From Planctomycetota bacterium (GTDB lineage Bacteria > Planctomycetota > Phycisphaerae > Phycisphaerales > UBA1924), in the NCBI GenBank assembly GCA_024280755.1, contig JAJRPN010000037.1, forward strand, positions 1-64,000: a stretch of DNA of 64,000 bases, given 5' to 3'. The notes beneath the pieces are model-generated. The model made no database searches. It saw nothing but the letters and a program-made list of their open reading frames with translations, and was not told the DNA's origin. The translations under genes were made by a program, and so were the position numbers. Positions within the stretch are counted from its first letter, which is position 1; every line of letters begins with the position of its first letter. Positions 62,774 to 64,000 of the stretch are shown in pieces.

Positions 62774-64000
62774 ATGCTTGTCCATCCAACACGCATCATT
62801 CATTCCCTCGCACTTACTGCATTGCTCACCACTCTCATAACAACCACATCATCACACGCACAAGTCCTCAACGAAGACTTCAAAGCCTTCACCCAAACGA
62901 TGACGCCAGGCTCAACATTCGGCAGAGCGATCGCCATCAAGGGAGATATCACCATCGTGGGTGCTCCTCAGGATGATGAGCTAGGCGACAATACCGGAAC
63001 AGCCTATGTCCTCATGACCTCAACCGGAGAACAAATCGCTCAACTAACACCAAGCATCATCTCAGAATACGACCGCTTCGGGGTAGAAATTGTAATTGGT
63101 GACAACATCATTGCTATCAGCTCCCTCAAAACCCAAGCCACCGATGGCAACTCTGGCATGGTCTTCCTATTCGATGCGTTGACCTTTGAAGAAATCGCAA
63201 CGATACAACCCACAGATGGATCCTCCTTTGGACACTTTGGCTACGCAATGGCAATCGACGGCAACCTGCTCGCGATCGGATCGATCGGCAACGATTTCGC
63301 CACCGATCCAAACGCAGTCTATCTTTATGACATCGATGCCGGAACACTTATACACAGACTCACCCCTGCCGACCCAGGCTCCACCCAACTCTTTGCGCAT
63401 GCTGTTGCAATGGAAAATGGGATCCTCGCGGTGGGTGCCTTTGGCGACGATAATGCCCATGGAAGCAACGCGGGTGCCGTGTACCTTTTTGATACCATCA
63501 CCGGGTCCCAACTCATGAAGATCGTCCCCACAGATCTGCAATCAAGAGACCAGTTCGGCCGAGCCGTTGGCATCCATAACGGAATCCTCGCAGTAGGAGC
63601 GCCCGGATACGATGCCGAGAATATACAACTCGGTGCGGTGTATCTTTTTGATGTCTCAACCGGAGAAAGGCTCAACAAACTCTTTCCAACTATTGTGACA
63701 ACCTCACAACAAGCCTTCGGCGAAGTCATCGCTATGGACGGCGACACGATCTTGGTTGGTTCAGAGTTTGACCAACCCAACGGCTATCGCTCTGGATCCG
63801 CCTATCTCTACTCTCTCTCAACAGGTTTACCACTCGCCAAAATCCTCGCAAGCGATGTGGAGAGATACGATTCATTTGGCTTTGCCTTGGACATCAACAA
63901 CGAAACCATCGTTGTCGGATCTCCATTTGATGATGACGCAGGCTCCGCTTCAGGGTCGGCATATTTCTTCACTGTGCCGTGCCTGGTAGATCTCGATAAC
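62774..64000 (+). CDS. Secreted FG-GAP-like propeller with dockerin-like tail (truncated by window end)
   Basis: At least 409 residues; the frame is still open at the window end. A signal peptide is visible (LALTALLTTLITTTSSHAQ). Repeats such as GAPQDDELGDNTGTAYVL and AFGDDNAHGSNAGAVYLFD are the same blades as in the genes at 46479 and 48895. The last residues seen, VPCLVDLDN, are the start of the dockerin-like tail, so perhaps 60 residues are missing. GGAG lies seven bases before the ATG at 62774. Third propeller paralogue in this window. Confidence 0.75.
   Translation, partial: MLVHPTRIIHSLALTALLTTLITTTSSHAQVLNEDFKAFTQTMTPGSTFGRAIAIKGDITIVGAPQDDELGDNTGTAYVLMTSTGEQIAQLTPSIISEYDRFGVEIVIGDNIIAISSLKTQATDGNSGMVFLFDALTFEEIATIQPTDGSSFGHFGYAMAIDGNLLAIGSIGNDFATDPNAVYLYDIDAGTLIHRLTPADPGSTQLFAHAVAMENGILAVGAFGDDNAHGSNAGAVYLFDTITGSQLMKIVPTDLQSRDQFGRAVGIHNGILAVGAPGYDAENIQLGAVYLFDVSTGERLNKLFPTIVTTSQQAFGEVIAMDGDTILVGSEFDQPNGYRSGSAYLYSLSTGLPLAKILASDVERYDSFGFALDINNETIVVGSPFDDDAGSASGSAYFFTVPCLVDLDN

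Overview
The window reads as bacterial chromosome from a planctomycete, most likely class Phycisphaerae. The main support is four secreted proteins whose C-termini (three seen whole, one just entering the domain) are duplicated dockerin-like modules ending in Gly-Cys-Pro. Supporting signs are LpxA (Gram-negative lipid A), a TPR-YggX fusion, an ECF sigma factor overlapped by a small membrane protein, a membrane-anchored Ser/Thr kinase, and mixed Shine-Dalgarno and apparently leaderless starts. The content is mainly housekeeping with scattered accessory genes. I see no phage, CRISPR array, plasmid gene or transposase.

Layout. 0.5-5.9 kb: FlgI-like lipoprotein with HEAT-like repeats, PlsC-type acyltransferase, TPR-YggX protein, TIM-barrel epimerase-like protein, cytidylate kinase. 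6.2-11.1 kb: class 1 dihydroorotate dehydrogenase coupled to two tandem zinc-ribbon membrane proteins, TauE/SafE permease, 3D-domain protein, small membrane protein. 11.1-18.9 kb: two ECF sigma factors, an epimerase-like protein, orphan histidine kinase, cold-shock protein, pnp and rpsO. 19-28.4 kb: UvrD/PcrA helicase, a membrane P-loop NTPase with an AT-rich partner, and Smc. 28.5-37.4 kb: SDH/ClpP-class secreted protease, ArsR/SRPBCC pair, uvrB, small membrane protein, uvrA, HIT protein. 37.4-46.1 kb: infC, Ser/Thr kinase, amino-acid permease with USP tail, secreted esterase, tRNA-Asn, aminotransferase. 46.5-64 kb: three FG-GAP-like propeller proteins and one LVIVD protein with dockerin-like tails, rsfS-aroB, a ParA-CBM48 fusion with a large partner, clpX, and an lpxA / metallo-hydrolase / methyltransferase operon.

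Functional links. The nucleotide excision repair pair uvrB and uvrA is nearly contiguous, with the replication/repair helicase and Smc upstream. rpsO-pnp, infC and rsfS form scattered translation and RNA-turnover loci. lpxA heads a three-gene overlapping operon. The secreted propeller/LVIVD proteins probably share an extracellular anchoring or sorting route through their tails.

Most unusual sequence-level features: (1) five MITE-like elements with about 21-bp terminal inverted repeats ending in CTAG, three of which supply the TAG stop codon of a neighbouring gene; (2) a 66-bp perfect-arm palindrome inserted in frame inside uvrB; (3) infC that appears to start at AUC; (4) at least eleven genes whose predicted -10 hexamer lies 5-7 nt before the start codon, implying leaderless mRNAs; (5) a ParA ATPase fused to an AMPK-type glycogen-binding domain. 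All assignments are from reading the sequence; no database search was run.
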